64,000 nucleotides of DNA from Lachnospiraceae bacterium (GTDB lineage Bacteria > Bacillota > Clostridia > Lachnospirales > Lachnospiraceae): NCBI GenBank assembly GCA_017557525.1, contig JAFYYN010000105.1, forward strand, positions 1 through 64,000, written 5' to 3'. Positions 25,112 to 33,051 of the stretch are shown here, piece after piece (the stretch's first letter is position 1; each line of letters starts with the position of its first letter). Position numbers and translations under genes: made by a program. The notes beneath the pieces were generated by a model that was not told where the DNA came from, did no database searches, and saw only the letters and a program-made list of their open reading frames with translations.

Positions 25112-26188
25112 TTAATAGATATATCCCTTAGCCTTTAAAAGCTCAGCCATAAGAACTGCTCCACCTGCTGCACCTCTTAATGTGTTGTGTGAAAGACCTA
25201 CAAACTTGTACTGGTAAAGCTTATCCTCACGAAGTCTGCCCATGCATACAGCCATGCCGCCTTCTGTATCACGGTCAAGCTTTGTCTGAGGACGATTGTC
25301 CTCCTCAAAGTAATGGATGAACTGCTTAGGTGCTGAAGGAAGCTCAAGCTCCTGAGGTACGCCCTTGAAATTAGCCCACTTCTCTAATATCTGCTCTTTG
25401 GTAGGTTTCTTCTTGAAGTTTACGAATACTGCTGCCATATGTCCGTTTGTAACAGGTACACGGATACACTGTGTTGTGATAACAGGGCTCTGTGCCTTTA
25501 CAATCTGACCATTCTCGATATGTCCCCAGATTCTTAAAGGCTCCTGCTCGGACTTTTCTTCCTCACCGCCGATATAAGGGATAACGTTGTCGATCATCTC
25601 AGGCCAATCCTTGAAGTTCTTACCTGCACCTGAGATAGCCTGATATGTGGTAGCTACTACTGTCTCGGGCTCAAACTCTGAAAGTGCGAAAAGTGCGGGA
25701 GTATAACTCTGGATAGAGCAGTTAGGCTTTACAGCTACGAAGCCCTTCTTTGTGCCAAGTCTCTTTTTCTGGAACTCGATAACATCTGTATGCTCAGGAT
25801 TAAGCTCCGGAACGATCATGGGAACATCCGGAGTCCAGCGATGAGCGCTATTGTTTGAAACTACGGGAACCTCTGCCTTTGCGTAAGCTTCCTCTGCCTG
25901 CTGGATGGCTTCCTTTGTGCCTTCATAAGCACTGAATACAAAATCTACCTGAGAAGCAACCTTGTCAATCTCATCAACATTAAGTACAACCATATTTTTA
26001 ACTGCTTCAGGCATGGGAGTATCCATCTTCCATCTGTCACCAACTGCCTCTGCATATGTCTTTCCTGCACTTCTGGGGCTGGCTGCTACAGCTGCCACCT
26101 CAAACCAAGGGTGATTCTCTAATAACTGGATAAATCTCTGTCCTACCATACCCGTTGCACCGAGTATACCTGCTTTTAATTTTGCCAT
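25112..26188 (-). CDS. asd: Aspartate-semialdehyde dehydrogenase
   Basis: 358 residues. It reduces aspartyl-4-phosphate to the semialdehyde with NADPH for lysine, methionine, threonine and diaminopimelate synthesis. Seen: the NADP-binding start KAGILGATGMVGQRFIQLL, catalytic Cys in KPNCSIQSYTPAL, AISGAGKNFKDWPEM, and the substrate-binding region TQCIRVPVTNGHMAAVFV with the catalytic His. The sequence type (GATGMVGQRF, KPNCS) is the archaeal/fungal-like ASADH branch that is common in Clostridia. Single gene with a leader of about 170 nt and its own terminator. Confidence 0.96.
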   Translation of the reverse strand: MAKLKAGILGATGMVGQRFIQLLENHPWFEVAAVAASPRSAGKTYAEAVGDRWKMDTPMPEAVKNMVVLNVDEIDKVASQVDFVFSAYEGTKEAIQQAEEAYAKAEVPVVSNNSAHRWTPDVPMIVPELNPEHTDVIEFQKKRLGTKKGFVAVKPNCSIQSYTPALFALSEFEPETVVATTYQAISGAGKNFKDWPEMIDNVIPYIGGEEEKSEQEPLRIWGHIENGQIVKAQSPVITTQCIRVPVTNGHMAAVFVNFKKKPTKEQILEKWANFKGVPQELELPSAPKQFIHYFEEDNRPQTKLDRDTEGGMAVCMGRLREDKLYQYKFVGLSHNTLRGAAGGAVLMAELLKAKGYIY

Positions 26189-26391
26189 AATATTTTCCTG
26201 CCTTTCATAAATACTTCATTTTACCTAAGATGACAAATACCGCCGGATAACATGACGCATCATGTCAGATTTTCCATACATGGTGCTGTAAATTTTTCAA
26301 AAGACAACCAGTGTTTTGTCTTTGTGTAGCGTACATTTGTCCGTCTCTGAAAATATGATGATATATTAACACATTTGTTTTCAAAAAGCAA
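26189..26391 (-). promoter_or_regulatory. asd promoter and structured leader
   Basis: A promoter TTGCTT (26386-26391), 17 bases, TAATAT (26363-26368) gives a leader of about 168 nt. It contains two perfect hairpins: AAAGACAA/TTGTCTTT (26300-26323) and ACATGA/TCATGT (26250-26265). Neither has a T tract. I compared it with the lysine riboswitch pattern and see no match, so its role is open. 26392-26505 shows nothing. Confidence 0.5.
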
Positions 26392-26505
26392 GCAGTTTTT
26401 AAAAAAATATTTCACAAAAAACACCTAAGGAAACGATTCTAATCTTAACATATGTTACAAGTATCAAAAAATCTTCATTATGACCATCATGTGAAATCAA
26501 TCAGA

Positions 26506-26549
26506 GGGACGGTTCTGTGATTGAAAACTTTCAATCGCAGAACCATCCC
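26506..26549. repeat. REP-like hairpin downstream of ylmH
   Basis: Arms GGGACGGTTCTGTGATTGAAA-type (26506-26526) and its complement (26529-26549) pair with two mismatches around two or three bases. The sequence resembles REP elements ending in GGGACGGTTCTGTGATTG that I recall as dispersed in Clostridia. It directly follows the ylmH stop and has no T tract. Confidence 0.7.
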
Positions 26550-26554
26550 CATGA

Positions 26555-27310
26555 TCAAAGCCTGATCAAAAGATTCAGTTTCCCCTTCCTGCTTGTACCT
26601 GCAATCTCTGCAAGTTTAAATCTGCCAAACCCGCGTACTGTTACAATATCATCCTGTTTTAAACTAAGAGACGTATTCTCTGTCAGCCTGCCGTTAACAA
26701 ACACTTTTTTCTGTGCAAAGTACTCTATGGCAGCACTGCGTGACAAGTTATATACCTTTGCTATCACTGCGTCAATACGCTCGGATGCCGCCTGGACCAG
26801 CTTTTCCTTCTCAAAACTCTTAGGGATCTCTTTTATGTCCTCTGCCTCTGCCCTACGGACACTGACTGAGGTATGCTTAACACTTATAAGGTTTTCGATT
26901 ATGAAATCTGATATCCTGCTCAGGCAGAAAATATAAGCTTTCTTTCCGGTAACCAAGATATCTCCGAGCAGGCTTCTCTCTATGCCAAGGCTCATAAGTG
27001 CCCCGAGGAAATCCCTGTGGGTAAGATCATCCGCAAACTTGTCTGCCAAAGGAACTATTGCAAGAGTATCTATAGGAAAGTTTTCCTCATACCCTAATTT
27101 GTCAGGGTCTCCAAAACGTACTATTGCTCTTTCTGCTCCGTCATAACCGCCAAACACAAAAGGTCCGGCATAATCAAGACTCCTTTTCTCTTCGTAAAAA
27201 AGTGACAGATCCGCCATACTCAAAAACTGAGTAAACGTGAACTGCCCCTTTGTATAGCTTCTGTCCGCCAGCTCGGCGAAACGCTTCTTTATTAATTCTG
27301 TTTCTTCCAT
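26555..27310 (-). CDS. ylmH: RNA-binding protein of the YlmH type (S4 domain)
   Basis: 251 residues. The N-terminal two thirds match the YlmH pattern (FTQFLSMADLSLF, GYDGAERAIVRFGDP, LTHRDFLGALMSLGIERSLLGDI), and the C-terminal S4 RNA-binding domain reads YNLSRSAAIEYFAQKKVFVNG to VRGFGRFKLAEIAG. YlmH binds stalled large ribosomal subunits in a quality-control pathway. It usually sits in the sepF/divIVA cell-division cluster, but here it lies alone next to coaX. The ATG has only a weak ribosome site. Confidence 0.9.
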   Translation of the reverse strand: MEETELIKKRFAELADRSYTKGQFTFTQFLSMADLSLFYEEKRSLDYAGPFVFGGYDGAERAIVRFGDPDKLGYEENFPIDTLAIVPLADKFADDLTHRDFLGALMSLGIERSLLGDILVTGKKAYIFCLSRISDFIIENLISVKHTSVSVRRAEAEDIKEIPKSFEKEKLVQAASERIDAVIAKVYNLSRSAAIEYFAQKKVFVNGRLTENTSLSLKQDDIVTVRGFGRFKLAEIAGTSRKGKLNLLIRL

Positions 27311-27328
27311 GATCGTCTTTACCGTTCT

Positions 27329-28099
27329 TTACTTGCAATTTTTCTTATATATTATCTCAAGCCCCTTCATGGTAAGTCTTCTGTCATATTCATCTATCAT
27401 ATTAGTGGCATTTGCTATGATGGAACCAAGTCCACCTGTAGCTACAACCTTCATTTCATCGAGACCCGCTTCTTCTTTTACTTTCTTTATGATATATTCT
27501 GTTTGACCGATACATCCATAAAGCAGACCCGCCTGCATACTTGAAACCGTATCGCTGGTAAGTATGCTCTCCGGCAATTTAAGCTCAATTTCCGGCAGCT
27601 TTGCAGTATCATTCCAAAGAGCGTTTGCGCTTATACGGATACCGGGTGCAGTGATACCATACCTGAAAGAACCGTCTGCCTCGACCAGGTCATAGGTTGT
27701 AGCGGTACCATAATCTATTACCATAACATTTCCACCGTAAATATGGTAAGCTGCAGCCAGATCCACTATTCTGTCGGCACCGGCTTCTTTGGTATTGGCA
27801 AGCCTGATCTTGATACCGGTTTTCGTACCCGCACCAACTTCCATAGGACGTATACCGGTCACTTTAATTATACCGTTTATAAGTGAGTGCATGATCGCAG
27901 GCACAACGCTTGCAACTATACAGCCATCGATACGGTCTACCGGCAATTGATTGATCCAAAGCTGTTCCCTGATCGCCGCACTAAATTCATCCGAAGTCCT
28001 TGGAAGTTTTGTTGTGATTGCAAAGAACACCTTAAACTCACCATTATCTATAACCGCAAAATTTGTATTTGTATTTCCTACATCAACTGCAAGTAACAT
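27329..28099 (-). CDS. coaX: Type III pantothenate kinase
   Basis: 256 residues, the family length. It phosphorylates pantothenate, the first step of CoA synthesis. Seen: phosphate loop [29 protein letters not shown], pantothenate-site region [17 protein letters not shown] with [17 protein letters not shown], and the adenosine motif [19 protein letters not shown] precedes the ATG. It is followed by ylmH with an 18-base gap, so the pair is likely co-transcribed. Confidence 0.97.
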   Translation of the reverse strand: MLLAVDVGNTNTNFAVIDNGEFKVFFAITTKLPRTSDEFSAAIREQLWINQLPVDRIDGCIVASVVPAIMHSLINGIIKVTGIRPMEVGAGTKTGIKIRLANTKEAGADRIVDLAAAYHIYGGNVMVIDYGTATTYDLVEADGSFRYGITAPGIRISANALWNDTAKLPEIELKLPESILTSDTVSSMQAGLLYGCIGQTEYIIKKVKEEAGLDEMKVVATGGLGSIIANATNMIDEYDRRLTMKGLEIIYKKNCK

Positions 28100-28249
28100 A
28101 TTTTCTACCTCATAAAAACTGCTATCTTAATCTTCTAAAGTAAATTTTACACTTAAGATTATCCTTTTTATATCATATTTTTCAAGATATCGCAATAATA
28201 TTTTAAAAAGGATCCAAATCCACCAAGCTAATAGGTACCCCGTTCGATA

Positions 28250-29311
28250 TCAACCTGTCAGACGTTCTCCATATCTTGACAGGTACTCAAGTATCTCTTC
28301 TTGTGACTGGCATTGGTTTATATCGCGGCGAAGTCCCGCAGAATATGGGAACCCTTCGGTATACCATGCGATATGTGACCTCATTTCGCGTATGGCTGTA
28401 TATTCTCCCTTTAATTTAACGAGCATGTCAAGATGACGGGCTATCATAGCGTAGACTTCGGTGAAAGCGGGTTTTAATTTTGACACCTCATCCGTCGCCT
28501 GCGGCGACCCCTTCCCCTGAAGGTGAAGGCTTGAAGTAAGACACTCATTACCGTCACAGAATACAACATCTTCAATTAGCCCGCATTTTCTTAGATGTTC
28601 CTTTATATTCTTAAATATCCACGGATTTCCCTGTGCCCCACGGGCCACCATGATAGCGTCACAATGGGTATACTTTATCATCCTCTCGGCATCCTGAGGA
28701 GTAAAAATATCTCCGTTTCCTATAACAGGTATACTCACATTCTGTTTTACTGCTGCTATGATGTCCCAATCAGCTTTTCCACTATAGTACTGCTCCCTGG
28801 TCCTGCCATGCACCGCTATAGCTGCTGCCCCGGACTCCTCCATAGCCTTGGCAAACTCAGGTGCATTTGCATCTCCGGCAGCAAAGCCTTTTCGTATCTT
28901 TACTGTTACCGGTTTCTTTACTGCTTTTACCATGGCACTTACTACTTCTGCTGCCAGCTTCACATTTTTCATCATAGCGGAACCTTCACCGTTATTTACT
29001 ACCTTAGGCACAGGACATCCCATATTTATGTCAAATATATCAAAATTTCTGTCCTCTATCCTCTTGGCAGTCTCGGCCATGATATCAGGCTCACTGCCGA
29101 AAAGCTGAAGGGCTACCGGCCGCTCCTTGTCATCGACAAGGAGCATGTCCTTTGTATTAGTATTATTATAGTGAATTCCTTTTGCACTCACCATCTCGGT
29201 ATAAATAAGATCTGCCCCCTGCTCTTTACACAGGAGGCGGAAAGGCATATCCGTTACGCCTGCCATAGGGCCGAGTGAGAGGAATCCCACATCTATGTTT
29301 GCGATTTTCAT
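28250..29311 (-). CDS. dus: tRNA-dihydrouridine synthase with an in-frame repeat-encoded insert
   Basis: 353 residues from the ATG at 29311 (AAAGGT upstream; the extra TTG-CAA codons before it are not needed). An FMN enzyme that reduces uridines in the tRNA D-loop, DusB type. Seen: LGPMAGVTDMPFRLLC, INMGCPVPKVV with catalytic Cys near 99, VHGRTREQYYSGKADW, VIGNGDIFTP and MVARGAQGNPWIF. Between NPWIFKNIKEHLRKCG and the helix FTEVYAMIARHLDMLVKLKG lie about 38 residues where relatives have a much shorter link. Residues about 260-277 (SSLHLQGKGSPQATDEVS) are the translation of a dispersed two-hairpin repeat. The catalytic core is intact, so the enzyme is probably functional. Confidence 0.93.
   Translation of the reverse strand: MKIANIDVGFLSLGPMAGVTDMPFRLLCKEQGADLIYTEMVSAKGIHYNNTNTKDMLLVDDKERPVALQLFGSEPDIMAETAKRIEDRNFDIFDINMGCPVPKVVNNGEGSAMMKNVKLAAEVVSAMVKAVKKPVTVKIRKGFAAGDANAPEFAKAMEESGAAAIAVHGRTREQYYSGKADWDIIAAVKQNVSIPVIGNGDIFTPQDAERMIKYTHCDAIMVARGAQGNPWIFKNIKEHLRKCGLIEDVVFCDGNECLTSSLHLQGKGSPQATDEVSKLKPAFTEVYAMIARHLDMLVKLKGEYTAIREMRSHIAWYTEGFPYSAGLRRDINQCQSQEEILEYLSRYGERLTG
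28483..28532 (-). repeat. Dispersed two-hairpin repeat, copy 4, inside the dus coding region
   Basis: Minus strand: hairpin one CCTTCACCTTCAGGGGAAGG, hairpin two GTCGCC-GCA-GGCGAC, then GGATGAGGTGT. It is fully open in the dus frame with no stop codon. Its 50-base length and flanks keep the frame. Confidence 0.9.
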
Positions 29312-29393
29312 TTGCAAATTACCTTTAATACTATGTATGCTACTGTATTTACGTATCTCTCGCTCCGTTCAGGATGACACATAGGCACTGTGA

Positions 29394-30329
29394 TCACCAG
29401 TCACTGTCCCAGTCGGTGCTACCCGAATCCCAGCTATCGTAGCTGCTGTCATAGCTGTCATAATCATCATAATCATCACTGCTTGAACTATGTGATTCCT
29501 GATAAGACTCATACGCATCACTGTCATAAAAGCTTTCACCCCAGCTGGAATTCCAGCCATCATCATAATAGTAATCCTTGCCGCTGTCATAAATAGCATC
29601 TGTTATACTGTTGTCTACGCCGTACCAGTCATCATAGGTATCATCATAATAATACCAGCTGTTACCGATATGATAATACATCGTATCATCATATCTATAG
29701 TAACCGGACGGGTGTTTTGCACCCTTGGCAAGATAAACTGCAAGTATAATTATCGTAATGAGTATGACTATCAAAGTGAAATTGCGGCCTGACTTGGAAC
29801 CTTGTACTCTGACTCTGGAATTTCTCGTGTTAGAGTAGTTGTTGCTGTTCGATTTATAAAGAGACTCATCGATACCAAGATTATTAACCGACCTTGAACT
29901 GCCTGATGATCTGTTTGACATATATGGAGTACTCGATTTGCCATCAGGATATATGCCACGGTTATGACACTCCTCTAAAAGTTTTCCGTATATCTCATTT
30001 ACCGCATGACGCTCATCCTTACCCTTATATCTGATAGCTCTGGTACCGTCTGCCTTATTTTTGTATACTACTACATCTCCACGGTTATCCCTGTAAATAC
30101 CGAATGCTTTTGGCTCTTTAAAGTCCTCCCCGATAAAGAAACGCATACGTGCCAAAGGCATACCGCGTTCTGCACAGTACTCCTGAAGTTCCTCTATGGT
30201 CTGGGGATCTGTAATGATCCTCTCAGTGTCTATGACATATAGCGGATTGGCTGCCCCGCAATTGGGACAGGTCTTATCTGCGGTTGATATCGTTGAACCG
30301 CAATATTCACACTTGCAGGTAGATGCCAT
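29394..30329 (-). CDS. Membrane protein with N-terminal zinc ribbon and Asp/Ser/Tyr-rich tail
   Basis: 311 residues from the ATG at 30329 (GAGGTG upstream; the preceding GTG lies within that site). A zinc ribbon CKCEYCGSTI...CPNCGAANP occupies residues 4-30. A small cytoplasmic alpha/beta domain follows (about 45-130), then a Ser/Asn-rich stretch and one membrane helix (FTLIVILITIIILAVYL, about 180-196). The outer tail is made of Tyr/Asp/Ser repeats such as DDYDDYDSYDSSYDSWDSG. No family function is known to me. The zinc ribbon inside and acidic tail outside suggest a small scaffold or sensor. Confidence 0.8.
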   Translation of the reverse strand: MASTCKCEYCGSTISTADKTCPNCGAANPLYVIDTERIITDPQTIEELQEYCAERGMPLARMRFFIGEDFKEPKAFGIYRDNRGDVVVYKNKADGTRAIRYKGKDERHAVNEIYGKLLEECHNRGIYPDGKSSTPYMSNRSSGSSRSVNNLGIDESLYKSNSNNYSNTRNSRVRVQGSKSGRNFTLIVILITIIILAVYLAKGAKHPSGYYRYDDTMYYHIGNSWYYYDDTYDDWYGVDNSITDAIYDSGKDYYYDDGWNSSWGESFYDSDAYESYQESHSSSSDDYDDYDSYDSSYDSWDSGSTDWDSDW

Positions 30330-30481
30330 AGCAGTCACCTCTTTTCCTCTTTTTAGTCCTTAAACTGTTGGTACCGGGAAGTTCCCTTCTCCAGCCTTCC
30401 TTGGCTATTATATCATCACTTTGGTTAAGACACAACAGGAAGTTTGGAGAAATAGAGGCTGTTTTGTGACTCTGGGAGGGA

Positions 30482-30511
30482 TTTACAGGATAGTCTGACT
30501 TATGATATAAT
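30482..30511 (+). promoter_or_regulatory. Promoter of the first GNAT gene
   Basis: TTTACA (30482-30487), 18 bases, TATAAT (30506-30511) preceded by TGA as an extended -10. Transcription would start near 30518. Confidence 0.65.
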
Positions 30512-30547
30512 AATCTATATTTTAAAAGTAGTCTCAGGATGGCAAAA

Positions 30548-31213
30548 ATGAACAAACCTATGGTTATTGTAGAAAAAGAATGTATAATACCAAGTAGTAT
30601 TCATGATTGGGCACAATCTCATTCTGTGCCTGTTTTGTCATGCCACGATTCAAGTACACTCTTATATGATTATGTAATTGAATACTCCAATGAAATCACC
30701 ATCGATTATCTCAATATGACATATTGCCATGCCCACAACCTGCCTGCCACTATTGCGACTACAGACAGGCTTATCATCCGTGAAATCGGGACTGATGATC
30801 TCGATATTTACCAAAGACTAATCGAAGAAAACCCAGTTGTGATATCTGATAAATCTATGATAGGTCTCAGTCCTGAAGAGTTTAAAGAAAGACACCTAGC
30901 ATTTATGAAATACAGCTATCAGTTTTTAGGTTATGGGATATGGGGAATATTTTTATCCGACGACATAATGATAGGGATTGCCGGTCTGGACGGCACAGAT
31001 AAAATATCTCTTTCATATGCTCTGTTAAAAAATTATCAGGGATACGGTTATGCTTACGAGGCTGTCAGCGAAATAATTAACTATGCCGTCCATGAACTTG
31101 AAATCAGACAGATTAAGCTAGATATTCAAAAGGATAATCTCTCATCCATAAAACTAGCAAAAAAAATCCAGAATATTTATCCCAATATTTTGCAGGTAAA
31201 TATCCTGGGTTAA
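30548..31213 (+). CDS. GNAT-family N-acetyltransferase
   Basis: About 222 residues. An N-terminal part of about 75 residues (ECIIPSSIHDWAQSHSVPVL and so on) precedes a GNAT domain starting at TDRLIIREIGTDDLDIYQRL. The acetyl-CoA loop reads LLKNYQGYGYAYEAVSEIINYA, and the domain ends KLDIQKDNLSSIKLAKKI. The domain type is that of RimJ/RimL-like acetyltransferases that modify protein N-termini or small amines. The ATG at 30548 has AGGA eight bases upstream; an ATG three codons earlier overlaps that site. The substrate is unknown. Confidence 0.8.
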   Translation: MNKPMVIVEKECIIPSSIHDWAQSHSVPVLSCHDSSTLLYDYVIEYSNEITIDYLNMTYCHAHNLPATIATTDRLIIREIGTDDLDIYQRLIEENPVVISDKSMIGLSPEEFKERHLAFMKYSYQFLGYGIWGIFLSDDIMIGIAGLDGTDKISLSYALLKNYQGYGYAYEAVSEIINYAVHELEIRQIKLDIQKDNLSSIKLAKKIQNIYPNILQVNILG

Positions 31214-31264
31214 ACACCTCATCAGTGGTAGTTTTTTTCTACAGCATTCCATCAGAGAACAGCT

Positions 31265-31984
31265 TTACACTACCACTACACTTTCAAGGTACTTAAAGCC
31301 TACAAGGCGATTACCGCACCATATGGTTTCTATATCATATTCTCCGTTTTTCATACGTTTCAAGATGTCTCTTAAATCATCCTGATTATTCCTTTTATCT
31401 TTTGTATTAATACTATTTTTATAAACAGGCATTAGTATTTCATGCAGCTTATCTACCTCAATATCTTCCGGCACCGGCAGATATCTATACAGCCATTTCT
31501 GATATTTGGTCTCGTCTTTATCCACAAAAAACGCAGCAAAAACACATGGTTCTTTAGTATCAACAAATCCCATTTTCTCGTGGAGTCTGATGGAATTATT
31601 GTTATCTTTTCTTACTGCAGATATTACATTTTCAGCTGCCTCATAACGCTCTAATTCCGAAAATACTTTTTGATACATACGGGTAGCAATGCCCTGTTTT
31701 CTGTATCCGGCTCTTACATGAACATCCCCTATGTACCACTGTTTTACATCATCCGGATTTCTGAAACAACGTAGGTATCCAGCTATTTTATTTTCGGTTA
31801 TACTGACTGCAAGCACCTCAAACCACTTTACTGCATATTCACTCTCGTACCAGTCACAAAAATCAACCTGTTTTTCTGCAGCCTCTTCCGGAGTAGATTT
31901 TACTTCCGTAAAAAAATCAACCAGATCATTCCGACGTTTTTGAGACATATTTCTGTGTGAATCTATTATTTGATATCTTATCAT
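31265..31984 (-). CDS. GNAT-family N-acetyltransferase with C-terminal extension
   Basis: 239 residues. The GNAT core spans about 40-155: AGYLRCFRNPDDVKQWYIGD, VHVRAGYRKQGIATRMYQ as the acetyl-CoA loop, and AVRKDNNNSIRLHEKMGFVD. A charged C-terminal extension of about 80 residues follows and is not recognised. It converges with the plus-strand GNAT gene; the 51-base gap contains the end fragment ACACCTCATCAGT of the dispersed repeat. No clear ribosome site or promoter is seen. The substrate is unknown. Confidence 0.8.
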   Translation of the reverse strand: MIRYQIIDSHRNMSQKRRNDLVDFFTEVKSTPEEAAEKQVDFCDWYESEYAVKWFEVLAVSITENKIAGYLRCFRNPDDVKQWYIGDVHVRAGYRKQGIATRMYQKVFSELERYEAAENVISAVRKDNNNSIRLHEKMGFVDTKEPCVFAAFFVDKDETKYQKWLYRYLPVPEDIEVDKLHEILMPVYKNSINTKDKRNNQDDLRDILKRMKNGEYDIETIWCGNRLVGFKYLESVVVV

Positions 31985-32090
31985 ATTTGTTTCTCACAAT
32001 TATATTCATATCTTCTATTCATATCATTCTTACAATCAAAGCAATGACAACACATATTTAGTATAACATAATAACTATGATTATACAATA

Positions 32091-32112
32091 AAAAAAGCTC
32101 TAGATGAGCTTT
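32091..32112 (-). terminator. Terminator overlapping the end of pflA
   Basis: AAAGCTC / GAGCTTT (32106-32112 with 32094-32100) around a 5-base loop that includes the pflA stop codon, followed by TTTTATTG on the minus strand. 31985-32090 is AT-rich with no gene. Confidence 0.75.
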
Positions 32113-32969
32113 GAGAGCTTATCAACAGCTTCTTTAGAACATTCCGGTATGTTGGCACATCTAAACGGTATGCCAAGACCTTCATATTTAGGTATGCAGA
32201 GTTTATGAAAAGGAAGCAGCTCTATCTTTTCCAGCGTAGGATAAGAATGTGCTATCTGAGCCATCTCGGAAACTTCTTCTTCAGAATCAGTGTATCCCGG
32301 TACCACCACATGGCGGATCCATAACGGTACTCTTTGTTTCGTCACCATATCAAGGAAAAACTGTACTTTTTTCATACTTCCACCCGTACATTCCCGATAT
32401 GATTTCTCGGTGGTAAACTTAATATCGCAAATGACAAGGTCCGTTGCTTCTAAGAGTTTTTTATATTTTGAGTAAGTTACGCTTTCCTTATATAACTTAG
32501 TAATATTTTCAGAAGGATCTCCTTTGTCTGTCTGATTATCATCCAAATCTTTATAGGAATTATTCTTCACATCAATATTATTTAATTCGGTTATGTCTTC
32601 CGGGAAATTACCTGAGGTATCAAGACAGGTATGAATCCCATTCTCATGCAGCTTGGTAAACAATTCCGTCACAAACTCAGCCTGTACCAAAGGCTCACCG
32701 CCAGATACCGTCACACCGCCACCATTAGCGAAGTATGTTTTATACCGCAAAATCTTACTAACCAATTCATCCACAGTATATGGTGTACCTAGATGATGCT
32801 CAGGATCATGCGGATCCATAACAAGCCATGTATCCGGATTATGACAGTACATGCACCTCAATGGACATCCCTGCAGAAAGACGCAGAATCGGATGCCCGG
32901 TCCATCTACGGCTCCCATACTTTGCAAGGAATGTATATAGCCTATTATTGCTTCTCCATTGTTCGTCAT
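32100..32969 (-). CDS. pflA: Pyruvate formate-lyase activating enzyme
   Basis: 289 residues, longer than the usual 240-250. A radical SAM enzyme that installs the glycyl radical on PflB. Seen: the 4Fe-4S motif C35-X3-C39-X2-C42 (FLQGCPLRCMYCHNPDTW), GGGVTVSGGEPLVQ and LDTSGNF, then DLVICDIKF and LWIRHVVVPGYTDSEEEV. Residues about 121-170 are an extra Asn/Asp/Lys/Ser-rich stretch between LDTSGN and the next core strand. The start is ATG at 32969; its ribosome site GAGGTG is the conserved end of a dispersed repeat (32975-33020). It follows pflB, the standard order. Confidence 0.95.
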   Translation of the reverse strand: MTNNGEAIIGYIHSLQSMGAVDGPGIRFCVFLQGCPLRCMYCHNPDTWLVMDPHDPEHHLGTPYTVDELVSKILRYKTYFANGGGVTVSGGEPLVQAEFVTELFTKLHENGIHTCLDTSGNFPEDITELNNIDVKNNSYKDLDDNQTDKGDPSENITKLYKESVTYSKYKKLLEATDLVICDIKFTTEKSYRECTGGSMKKVQFFLDMVTKQRVPLWIRHVVVPGYTDSEEEVSEMAQIAHSYPTLEKIELLPFHKLCIPKYEGLGIPFRCANIPECSKEAVDKLSKLI

Positions 32970-32974
32970 ATATT

Positions 32975-33020
32975 ACACCTCATCCGCCCTTCGGGCACCT
33001 TCCCCTCAAGGGGAAGGCTT
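32975..33020 (-). repeat. Dispersed two-hairpin repeat, copy 5, between pflB and pflA
   Basis: Minus strand: hairpin one CCTTCCCCTTGAGGGGAAGG, hairpin two GCCC-GAA-GGGC, then GGATGAGGTGT. Its GAGGTG is six bases before the pflA ATG. The strong first hairpin lies 31 bases after the pflB stop. Confidence 0.88.
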
Positions 33021-33051
33021 TTATCAATGGAAATTGTTTTATTGCGAAATA

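Noticed and set aside
26189..26391. asd leader considered as a lysine riboswitch
   Set aside because: The five-helix junction consensus of that class is not visible; only two simple hairpins were found.
30307..30555. 82-codon minus-strand frame upstream of the zinc-ribbon gene
   Set aside because: It overlaps the real start and promoter regions on both strands and has no family-like sequence or ribosome site.
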